NCBI GenBank assembly: GCA_903881085.1
Contig: CAIRSA010000289.1
Location: forward strand, 1-64,000
Origin: an uncultured Acidobacteriia bacterium
Lineage (GTDB): Bacteria > Acidobacteriota > Terriglobia > Bryobacterales > Bryobacteraceae
Length of the DNA: 64,000 nt
Direction: 5' to 3'
In this document: positions 16,918-23,882 of the stretch, one piece after another
How the letters are laid out: each line of letters starts with the position of its first letter
How positions within the stretch are numbered: the stretch's first letter is position 1
Made by a program: the position numbers and the translations under genes
The notes under the pieces: generated by a model
Database searches by the model: none
What the model saw: the letters and a program-made list of their open reading frames with translations, nothing else
Told to the model about the DNA's origin: nothing

Positions 16918-17468
16918 TACCCTCCCATTTCTTTCCTTAACCACGCGGTGGCAAGCCGCATTTCGCGCGTGACGGTGGGAATCGAGATTCCCAGCGCTTC
17001 GCCGATCTCCTGCGAAGTGAGGCCGCCAAAGAAGCGCATCTCCAGCGCTTTGGCCTTGCGCTCATCGAACGTGGCGAGCTTTTCCAGCGCCTCGTGCAAA
17101 TACAAAAGATTATCCGATTGATCGAGTGAGAATGTCTGGCAGTCGTCCAGATCGAGCGGCTTCTGGCCGCTGCCGCGTTTCTGGGCGCGCTGTTCGCGAG
17201 CATGATCGACCAGGATCTGGCGCATCAGATTCGCCGCGATGGCGAAGAAATGCGAGCGATTCTGGAACTCAGGATTCGCTCCGCCAACCATGCGCAGATA
17301 GGCTTCATGCACCAGAGCGGTGGGCTGAATGGTGTGGCCATCGCGCTCCTTGCGCATATGGATCTGGGCGAGGCGGCGTAACTCGGGATAGATCATCGGC
17401 GTGAGGCGTTCCAGGGCGCCGGGATCGCCCGCCCTCCACCGTTGCAGCAGTTGCGTGACGCTGGTCAT
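16917..17468 (-). CDS. RNA polymerase ECF sigma factor, TIGR02999-like
   Basis: This 183-residue extracytoplasmic-function sigma factor has region 2 at about 20-95 (LRRLAQIHMRKERDGHTIQP, ALVHEAYLRMVGG, HFFAIAANLMRQILVDHARE) and region 4 at about 125-180 (FDERKAKALEMRFFGGLTSQ, GISIPTVTREMRLATAWLRK). The HTIQPTALVHEAYLR segment is typical of the ECF group common in Acidobacteriota and Planctomycetes. No anti-sigma factor or kinase is adjacent. It is divergent from the flippase-like gene across 48 bp, and its target promoters are unknown. Confidence 0.92.
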   Translation of the reverse strand: MTSVTQLLQRWRAGDPGALERLTPMIYPELRRLAQIHMRKERDGHTIQPTALVHEAYLRMVGGANPEFQNRSHFFAIAANLMRQILVDHAREQRAQKRGSGQKPLDLDDCQTFSLDQSDNLLYLHEALEKLATFDERKAKALEMRFFGGLTSQEIGEALGISIPTVTREMRLATAWLRKEMGG

Positions 17469-17516
17469 TCTTCAACAGTTTATCGCAATGAGACGGTATG
17501 ATGGACTTAGGCCTGC

Positions 17517-18512
17517 ATGATACCTACCGCGGATGAACAGGGCGTCAAACGAAATTTCCCCAAGTGGCTGATTCCAGTGGCGGGTTATGCCATTTCAGTC
17601 GCCTGCCTGGTCTGGGTGTACAAGGGCTTCGATTGGCACGAAGAATTCCTGCGCGTCAAAGACACGAGCCTGAAGTGGATTCTGCTGGCCGTGGTGGCGG
17701 ACGTTCTTGTCTATGCAGTGCAGGGCGTGCGCTGGAATATGCTGCTGCGGCCTGTAGGGTCTCTGCCGATTAGCAAATCGATCCAGGCAATCTATATCGG
17801 CCTGTTCGCCAATGAACTGCTGCCGTTTCGCCCGGGCGAGGTGATCCGATGTTATCTGCTGGCGCGCTGGGCACACATCCACTTCACGGTATCGCTGAGT
17901 TCGGCGATGATTGAACGCCTGCTGGATGGTGTGTGGCTCATTCTGGGTTTCTACGCTGCGTCGTGGTTTGTAGAACTGCCTCCGATTTTGCTGGTTGGAA
18001 GCCGCATCCTGGCATTGCTGCTGGCTGTTTTGGCGGGTCTGTTCATTGTTGCGGTGTACTATCACAAATACGCGAGAAGGTTCATAAACAAGAGCAAATG
18101 GTCAGAGGAACTGCTGGCGCTGACCGATGCGATGTATTCGATGGGGAACTCGCCGTCGTTCTACTTGGCAATCGCGCTCAGCTTTTTGTATCTGGCGTTG
18201 CAGGTGGTTCCCATCTGGGCCGTAATGCAAGGTTATGAACTGGACCTCGGCATTGGCGCGGCCGCGGTAGTGCTGGTAATGTTGCGATTGGGAAGTATTC
18301 CGCCTCAGATGCCAGGCAACGTAGGAACGTTTCAGGCTCTGGCGGTAGCGGGAATTCGATTGTTTGGATACGATAAGGCCATCGCCACCGGCTTTGCGAC
18401 GCTGCTGTTCGTGGTGGTGACAGCTCCGTTGTGGATCGGCGGCTTCATTGCGCTGACGGCCACGCGGATGCGGCTGGATGACATTCAAAAAGCCGTGAAC
18501 GAAAATAAGTAG
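17517..18512 (+). CDS. Flippase-like / lysylphosphatidylglycerol synthase TM-type membrane protein
   Basis: This 331-residue integral membrane protein has about eight hydrophobic segments (first at 20-40, LIPVAGYAISVACLVWVY). It has the UPF0104/PF03706 landmarks: QGVRWNMLLRPVG, GLFANELLPFRPGEVIRCYL and RLGSIPPQMPGNVGTFQALA. The family includes the flippase domain of MprF and glycosyltransferase-linked membrane proteins. It lacks the soluble synthase domain, so lipid flipping or transport is more likely than aminoacyl transfer. The actual substrate is unknown. It is followed closely by the PIG-L deacetylase (13 bp), which could act on the same lipid-linked sugar; this is inference. Confidence 0.87.
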   Translation: MIPTADEQGVKRNFPKWLIPVAGYAISVACLVWVYKGFDWHEEFLRVKDTSLKWILLAVVADVLVYAVQGVRWNMLLRPVGSLPISKSIQAIYIGLFANELLPFRPGEVIRCYLLARWAHIHFTVSLSSAMIERLLDGVWLILGFYAASWFVELPPILLVGSRILALLLAVLAGLFIVAVYYHKYARRFINKSKWSEELLALTDAMYSMGNSPSFYLAIALSFLYLALQVVPIWAVMQGYELDLGIGAAAVVLVMLRLGSIPPQMPGNVGTFQALAVAGIRLFGYDKAIATGFATLLFVVVTAPLWIGGFIALTATRMRLDDIQKAVNENK

Positions 18513-18525
18513 CCAGGGAGGCCGC

Positions 18526-19386
18526 ATGCTGCGGATATTGATCTTAATTGGGATGGTAACAGCGATGGCGTTTGGCGAGGAGCTGCGGATTATTGCGATT
18601 GGCGCGCATCCGGATGATTGCGACATCAAGGCCGGAGGCACGGCGTCGATGTTCGCCGCGATGGGTCACAAGGTGAAGTTCCTTTCGGTAACCAATGGCG
18701 ACGCGGGGCATCAGGACATGGGCGGGGCTGTGCTAGCCAAGCGGCGCTACGCGGAAACGCAGGAATCGGCGCTGCGGTCGGGCATTGCCGAATACGAAGT
18801 GCTCGACAATCACGATGGCGAGTTGCTGCCCACGCTAGAGGTGCGCAAGCAGATCATCCGGGCGATCCGGAAGTGGAATGCCGACGTGGTGATTGCGCCG
18901 CGTCCGAACGACTACCATCCTGACCACAGGTACACGGGAGTGCTGGTGCAGGATGCGGCCTACATGGTTGTTGTGCCGAATGTGGCCGCCGATACGCCGC
19001 CGCTGAAGAAGAATCCGGTGTTCCTGTATTATTCCGATAACTTCCAAAAGCCCGCGCCATTCCGGCCGGATATCGCGGTGGCGATCGATTCAGTGTTCGA
19101 AAAGAAGATGGACATACTGGATGCGCATGTTTCGCAGTTCTATGAATGGCTGCCTTGGGTGGATGGGAAACTGGCTGAGGTGCCGAAGGATGCGGCGGCA
19201 AGGCGGAAGTGGCTATCGGGGGCGAGGACGCAGACGCTGAGCGCAGCGGTGCGGGCGTCGCTTGAAAAGTGGTATGGCCGGGATAAGGCCGCGGATGTGA
19301 AGTACGTGGAATCGTTTGAGGTTTGCGAGTATGGGAAGCAGCCGGGCGAGTCGGAGATCCGGCGGTTGTTTCCGATGCTGAAGTAA
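18526..19386 (+). CDS. PIG-L family de-N-acetylase
   Basis: This 286-residue zinc-dependent deacetylase-like enzyme has a short signal peptide (MLRILILIGMVTAMAFG). The core begins with AIGAHPDDCDIKAGG; H28, D30 and D31 are the metal/catalytic cluster. The second metal ligand is likely in PNDYHPDHRYTG (about residue 125-137). Family members remove N-acetyl groups from GlcNAc-type sugars such as those in glycolipids or mycothiol precursors. The leader suggests action outside the cytoplasm. It is co-oriented with the flippase-like gene and with selA (21 bp downstream). Confidence 0.9.
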   Translation: MLRILILIGMVTAMAFGEELRIIAIGAHPDDCDIKAGGTASMFAAMGHKVKFLSVTNGDAGHQDMGGAVLAKRRYAETQESALRSGIAEYEVLDNHDGELLPTLEVRKQIIRAIRKWNADVVIAPRPNDYHPDHRYTGVLVQDAAYMVVVPNVAADTPPLKKNPVFLYYSDNFQKPAPFRPDIAVAIDSVFEKKMDILDAHVSQFYEWLPWVDGKLAEVPKDAAARRKWLSGARTQTLSAAVRASLEKWYGRDKAADVKYVESFEVCEYGKQPGESEIRRLFPMLK

Positions 19387-19398
19387 CCGATCTTTAGT

Positions 19399-19427
19399 TA
19401 ACCACAGATGAACACGGATGGACACAG
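19399..19427 (+). repeat. Dispersed-repeat-like sequence at selA start
   Basis: TTAACCACAGATGAACACGG followed by ATGGACACAG matches a motif found scattered between genes in many bacterial genomes (general knowledge, not checked here). It contains the annotated selA ATG. Translation from it may be an annotation artefact. Confidence 0.45.
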
Positions 19428-20712
19428 CTTGAACGAACAACTTCGCGAACTGCCTGGCGTCGACGAAGTGCTGCGCGCGCTTGCGGACGTGGCTGGATTT
19501 CCTCATGCGGTGATGGTGGCCGAGATCCGGCGCGTGCTGGATGCAGCCCGATCACGCATTCGCACGGGCGGCGAAGCGGGCGACATCGCGGCTGAGGTGC
19601 GTGAAGCTTTGGCGGCGCTGGAGCGGCCTTCGCTGCGCCGCGTAATCAATGCGACGGGCGTGGTGCTGCATACGAACCTGGGACGCGCCCCGCTGGCAGA
19701 TGGCTACTCGAATCTGGAATACGATCTGGCGGCGGGCGCGCGGGGAAAACGCGACGTGCACATCGGCGGGCTGATTGAACGCCTGACGGGCAAGCCGGGG
19801 ATCGCCGTGAACAACAATGCGGCGGCGGTTTACCTGGCGCTGAACACGCTGGCGGCGGGGCATGAAGTGGTCGTGAGCCGGGGCGAGTTGATTGAGATCG
19901 GCGATGGGTTTCGCATTCCCGACATCATGCGCAGCGCCGGTGTGGAACTGCGCGAAGTAGGGACGACGAACCGCACTTCGGTGAACGACTACCGCGAGGC
20001 GATCACGGAGCGCACGCGGCTGTTGCTGCGCGTGCATCCGAGCAATTTTCATATCTCGGGCTTTACTGCCAAACCGGAGTTGGGCGAGTTGGCGGGTCTT
20101 GCGCGCGAGCGCGGAATTCCGCTCTACGAAGACCTCGGTAGCGGGTGCGTGGCCGATTTGGGGTTGGGGGAACCGTTGGTAGCGGACAGCCTGGCAGCGG
20201 GCGTGAGCGTGGTGAGCTTCAGCGGCGATAAGTTGCTGGGTGGGCCGCAGGCCGGTGTTCTGGCGGGCGATGCGGGGCTTATCGCGCGAATGCGGCGGAA
20301 TCCGATGTTTCGCGCGTTGCGGCTGGACAAGTTAATTTACAGGGTGTTGGAAGATACGCTGCGGAATTTGTTGTTGCAACGGTACAAGCGCATTCCCGCG
20401 CTGCGCATGATTGTTGCTTCCGAAGCTGAACTACGCGCGCGGGCTGAAACATTGGCGACTGCTATCGGCGGCGAGGCGATAGCCGGGGAATCAGTGATTG
20501 GCGGGGGTTCTACGCCGGATAAGACATTGCCGACCTGGCTGGTGGTTATGCGGTCGAGCAACGCGGTGGAATTGGAACGGAATTTGAGGCTCGGCAATCC
20601 ACCAATAATTGCCCGGATTGAGAAGGACAGGGTAATACTGGACGTTCGGACGATTTTGGAAGACGAAATTGAGTTAGTCATAGGGCAGGCAAATTGCCTG
20701 CCCCACCCTTGA
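19408..20712 (+). CDS. selA: L-seryl-tRNA(Sec) selenium transferase (SelA)
   Basis: This 434-residue PLP enzyme converts Ser-tRNA(Sec) to Sec-tRNA(Sec) using selenophosphate. Landmarks are LRELPGVDEVLRAL (N-terminal domain), RRVINATGVVLHTNLGRAPL near 77-96, VNNNAAAVYLALNTL, and the PLP-lysine motif SFSGDKLLGGPQAG with K275. Both ends are odd. The ATG at 19408 lies inside a sequence resembling a dispersed ACCACAGATGAACACGGATG repeat; the real start may be the TTG at 19429 (giving MNEQLRELPGV). The last codons (GQANCLPHP) are encoded by a palindromic repeat. No selB, selC or selD was seen nearby. Its presence implies selenoprotein synthesis by this organism. Confidence 0.93.
   Translation: MNTDGHSLNEQLRELPGVDEVLRALADVAGFPHAVMVAEIRRVLDAARSRIRTGGEAGDIAAEVREALAALERPSLRRVINATGVVLHTNLGRAPLADGYSNLEYDLAAGARGKRDVHIGGLIERLTGKPGIAVNNNAAAVYLALNTLAAGHEVVVSRGELIEIGDGFRIPDIMRSAGVELREVGTTNRTSVNDYREAITERTRLLLRVHPSNFHISGFTAKPELGELAGLARERGIPLYEDLGSGCVADLGLGEPLVADSLAAGVSVVSFSGDKLLGGPQAGVLAGDAGLIARMRRNPMFRALRLDKLIYRVLEDTLRNLLLQRYKRIPALRMIVASEAELRARAETLATAIGGEAIAGESVIGGGSTPDKTLPTWLVVMRSSNAVELERNLRLGNPPIIARIEKDRVILDVRTILEDEIELVIGQANCLPHP
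20683..20703. repeat. Palindrome at the 3' end of selA
   Basis: GGGCAGGCA (20683-20691), loop AAT, TGCCTGCCC (20695-20703), tail CACCC. It has the same plan as the palindrome at 16897. It encodes part of the last nine residues of SelA (GQANCLPHP) and lies 13 bp before the end of the convergent metalloprotease gene. Confidence 0.75.
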
Positions 20713-20716
20713 GAAA

Positions 20717-21697
20717 CTAGCCCCGGCGACGGAGTAAACCACCGGCGGCAAGGGCACTGGCCAGCAGCAAAAAAGTAGACGGTTCGGGAATTGAGGCTAC
20801 GAGAGCCCGATTATAGCCGAGGACATCCATCTGCTGAAGATCGACGGTGGAAACCGGATTGGTGACACCGGAAGCGCTATATTGATTGATGGCATCGTTA
20901 GTGCCAGGCGCCCAATCGCGATAATCCTGTCCGTTTGAAGCCTGATCGTTATACTGCTTGAGCAAGGTGGTTCCGTTGTTGATGGAGAAACTGCCCTGCC
21001 CGCCTACTCCACCGTTACCAAGTACACGGGTACCTGCGCCAGAGAATGAGAATGCATCTATGAGGGTGTAGGAATTTGCATACGAACCAATCGCTTCGCC
21101 GCCAAGGCCGAGCCGTCCCATTACCTCAGAGATTTCATGAGCGGCAACGCCCTGAAAATCGTAGGTTCCACTTGCTATCGGACCTGAAAAAGTGAATGCA
21201 TTTCCGGCGCCAAAGGTGGTGGTGCCGTCATCCGAAGAGTCGTCAGCGATGAGGCCAAGTGCTTTCGCCTGAGATCTGGTCACCCACCAGGTTCCACTTC
21301 CAGCAGTTGGGTCTGCTACAGTCAGGGAGCCATTCGCACCGATCGCCGTGTTGTCATCGGCTGTTGTGGCATCGTTCACAACGGCAGCACGTAAGCTTGC
21401 ATAACTATAACTGTTGAGAGAAGTAGCGCTTCGGCCGAAAATCGAGTTGTCCGCAACCGCGTCAACCGTGATGTTGATGTGGATGTTATCTGAGAAATTA
21501 CTGGTGAAGATGCTTGCCGCCGCAACCCAGGCAGCCTGCGCAGCCGCGGCGTTGGCGCCAAAGTCCGAATTGAAAGCGGCTGTAAAAGTCGGGGTAATCA
21601 CCATTCCTGCATGGGCCGCAGTTGAAATGACCATGAAGCCGACCGGAATTACTAATTTAGCGGCGCGCTTCGAGAAGCCGTCGATTATTTGGTTCAT
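20717..21697 (-). CDS. NF038122-like metalloprotease with PEP-CTERM tag
   Basis: This is a predicted secreted protease of 326 residues from the ATG at 21697. GGAGGG lies about 10 bases upstream; a GTG at 21703 and a TTG at 21718 are alternatives. It has a signal peptide ending in TAAHA. Residues near 185-195 carry AAHEISEVMGR, a zincin-type H-E-x-x-E motif seen in the NF038122 family rather than classic HExxH. LQQMDVLGYN is followed by a PEP-CTERM tag (SIPEPSTFLLLASAL, then LLRRRG). Substrate unknown. It is separated from efp by about 170 bp in which nothing convincing was recognised. Confidence 0.85.
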   Translation of the reverse strand: MNQIIDGFSKRAAKLVIPVGFMVISTAAHAGMVITPTFTAAFNSDFGANAAAAQAAWVAAASIFTSNFSDNIHINITVDAVADNSIFGRSATSLNSYSYASLRAAVVNDATTADDNTAIGANGSLTVADPTAGSGTWWVTRSQAKALGLIADDSSDDGTTTFGAGNAFTFSGPIASGTYDFQGVAAHEISEVMGRLGLGGEAIGSYANSYTLIDAFSFSGAGTRVLGNGGVGGQGSFSINNGTTLLKQYNDQASNGQDYRDWAPGTNDAINQYSASGVTNPVSTVDLQQMDVLGYNRALVASIPEPSTFLLLASALAAGGLLRRRG

Positions 21698-21868
21698 TAA
21701 CACTAATCCCTCCGTCAAGTTGTCAGCAAAGACACTACCGTCCGGAGGGGATAGTTAGAAACACCAACCCTCAATTCGATTAACCGTAGTCCAAGCATAC
21801 GGTAATCATAAGCTGCTTAAGAAGAGGAATACACCGTCAAAACACCTTACTGCCAAAAGTAGGAAACC

Positions 21869-22429
21869 TTAGTTTGCCCGCTCCATGTAAGTACCTTCGG
21901 AGGTAGAAACACGAATCGTTTCGCCAATATTAACAAAAGGCGGAACCTGCACGATGAGGCCGGTTTCGAGAGTGGCTGGCTTAGTGACGTTGGAAACCGT
22001 CGCGCCTTTGAGGCCCGGTTCCGTGTCAACGATCTTCAGGTCAACCGTGGGAGGCAGTTCGACGCCAAGCGGCTTGCCTTCGTAGAATTCCACGCTGACT
22101 TTCATCTGCGGAATCAGGTATTCCACCGCGTCGCCGAGGATGTCCTGGTTGAGGTGCATCTGCTCGTAGTCTTCAGTGTTCATGAAGTGGTAGTCATCGC
22201 CGTCCTGGTATAGGAACTCCATATCGATCTGTTCGAGTACCGCTTTTTCCACTTTGTCATCGGAGGAGAAGCGATGTTCGAACATGGAGCCGCTACGCAG
22301 GTTGCGGAGCTTAACCTGAACGAAGCCGCGAAGGTTTCCCGGGGTGCGATGCGTCATTTTGAAAACGGTATGCAGTTCGCCGTTGAACTTGATAACCATG
22401 CCGGGACGCAGTGCTGTTGATGTAATCAT
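21869..22429 (-). CDS. efp: Translation elongation factor P
   Basis: This 186-residue three-domain EF-P rescues ribosomes stalled at polyproline. The KOW-like domain I begins MITSTALRPGMVIKFNGELH; EYLIPQMKVSVEFYEGKPLG marks domain II; the C-terminal OB domain ends GETIRVSTSEGTYMER. The tip loop reads THRTPGNLRGF. Ungapped alignment with the E. coli tip (KPGKGQAF) puts Asn32 where the modified Lys34 sits. It therefore cannot take beta-lysyl (Lys) or EarP-type rhamnosyl (Arg) modification at that residue. Its ATG lies 13 bp after the DUF1501 stop, so it may be read with that unrelated operon. Confidence 0.96.
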   Translation of the reverse strand: MITSTALRPGMVIKFNGELHTVFKMTHRTPGNLRGFVQVKLRNLRSGSMFEHRFSSDDKVEKAVLEQIDMEFLYQDGDDYHFMNTEDYEQMHLNQDILGDAVEYLIPQMKVSVEFYEGKPLGVELPPTVDLKIVDTEPGLKGATVSNVTKPATLETGLIVQVPPFVNIGETIRVSTSEGTYMERAN

Positions 22430-22442
22430 GACTCTGTCTATT

Positions 22443-23804
22443 TTAGCAGACCTCGGTTATGACGTGCCCGTGAACATCGGTCAGGCGGCGGTCGATGCCG
22501 TTGTGACGGTAGCTGAGGCGCTTGTGATCGATGCCCAACTGGTTCAGTACGGTGGCGTGGACATCGTAGCAGTAAGTCGGGTTTTCGACAGCGCGGAAGC
22601 TCCATTCATCGGTCGCGCCATGGGTGACGCCACCCTTGATGCCACCGCCAGCGAGCCAACTGGTGAAGCCGAACGGGTTGTGGTCGCGGCCCTTGGTGCC
22701 CTGGCTGCAGGGCATGCGGCCGAACTCGGTGGTCCAGTAAACGATGGTGTCTTCGAGCAGGCCGCGCGACTTCAGGTCCTTGATGAGGGCTGCGGCACCC
22801 TTGTCCATGGACGTGCCCATTTCGGCGTGATCGCGGGCGATATCTTCGTGGCTATCCCAGTTGCGGCGAGGGAAGCCGTTGTCGGCGCCGCTCCACACTT
22901 GCACGAAGCGGACGCCGCGTTCCAGCAGGCGGCGGGCGATCAGGCAGTTGCGACCGAAGTCAGAGGTGATGGGCTCGTCGATGCCGTAGAGGTCGCGCGT
23001 GGCTTTCGTTTCGCCATCGATGTTGAGGACTTCCGGCGCGCTGAGTTGTAAGCGGGCGGCCATTTCGTAGGAAGCGATGCGGGCGTCGAGGCGCGTGTCT
23101 TCTTCGCGGCCGTGGAGGTGCTGCTGGTTGATCTGCTTCAGCAGCGCGAGGCCTTCCGTGTCGGCCTCTTTCGAGATGCCCTTGGGCGGGTAGAGATCGA
23201 AGATCGGGTTGGGACTGGTGGCACGGATCATGGTCGCCTGGTGAGAGGCGGGCAGGAAGCCGGCGGTCCAGTTGCCGGGTCCGTTGGGCGCGAAGCCGCG
23301 GGCGTCAGGCAGCACGACGAAGGTGGGCAGGTTGTCGTTCATCGAGCCCAAGCCGTAGCTGACCCAGGCACCCATGCTGGGGAAGCCGGGGAGGATGAAG
23401 CCGGTGTTCTGCATGAACGTGGCAGGGCCGTGGATATTGGACTTGGAGATCATCGCCGAAAGGAACGCGATGTCGTCCACGCAACTGGCGACGTGCGGGG
23501 CGAGGCTGCTGATCCACTTGCCGCATTGGCCGTGCTGCTTCCAATCCCACGGGGATTTGAAGACGGTGCCGGGTTTGGATTGGAAGAGTTCGACTTTGCC
23601 GCCTGGATCGAAGGGTTCGCCGGAACGCTTGATGAGGGCGGGCTTGTAGTCGTAGAGATCGCACTGGCTGGCCGCGCCGCTCATGAAGAGCTGGACGACG
23701 CGCTTGGCTTTGGGCTTGTGGTGCGGGGCGCCCTGCATGAGTGAGGCGAGGGCAATACCGCCGAGGCCGCCGCCGGAGTTCCATAGAAAGTCGCGTCTGG
23801 TCAT
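22443..23804 (-). CDS. DUF1501 protein (Tat-exported, sulfatase-like fold)
   Basis: This 453-residue DUF1501-family protein (arylsulfatase/alkaline-phosphatase superfamily relative) has a twin-arginine leader (MTRRDFLWNSGGGLGGIALA). Other landmarks are QLFMSGAASQCDLYDYKP, SSLAPHVASCVDDIAF, WTTEFGRMPCSQGTKGRDHN and YRHNGIDRRLTDVHGHV near the end. DUF1501 proteins almost always pair with DUF1549/DUF1553 cytochrome proteins, as here (78 bp upstream). Their chemistry is not established; involvement in periplasmic polysaccharide degradation is often suggested. The formylglycine motif of true sulfatases is not apparent. Confidence 0.93.
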   Translation of the reverse strand: MTRRDFLWNSGGGLGGIALASLMQGAPHHKPKAKRVVQLFMSGAASQCDLYDYKPALIKRSGEPFDPGGKVELFQSKPGTVFKSPWDWKQHGQCGKWISSLAPHVASCVDDIAFLSAMISKSNIHGPATFMQNTGFILPGFPSMGAWVSYGLGSMNDNLPTFVVLPDARGFAPNGPGNWTAGFLPASHQATMIRATSPNPIFDLYPPKGISKEADTEGLALLKQINQQHLHGREEDTRLDARIASYEMAARLQLSAPEVLNIDGETKATRDLYGIDEPITSDFGRNCLIARRLLERGVRFVQVWSGADNGFPRRNWDSHEDIARDHAEMGTSMDKGAAALIKDLKSRGLLEDTIVYWTTEFGRMPCSQGTKGRDHNPFGFTSWLAGGGIKGGVTHGATDEWSFRAVENPTYCYDVHATVLNQLGIDHKRLSYRHNGIDRRLTDVHGHVITEVC

Positions 23805-23882
23805 GATTGAGGGCTCCTGGCTGGGCGAAAGAACCGCGACCGTGAGGGCGCGGTTCCTGAAGGGATTCGAGACGTCATCAAA

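Noticed and set aside
19380..20720. selC (tRNA-Sec) near selA
   Set aside because: No long-acceptor tRNA-like fold with TCA anticodon was seen in the flanking gaps, which are only 21 and 4 bases long.
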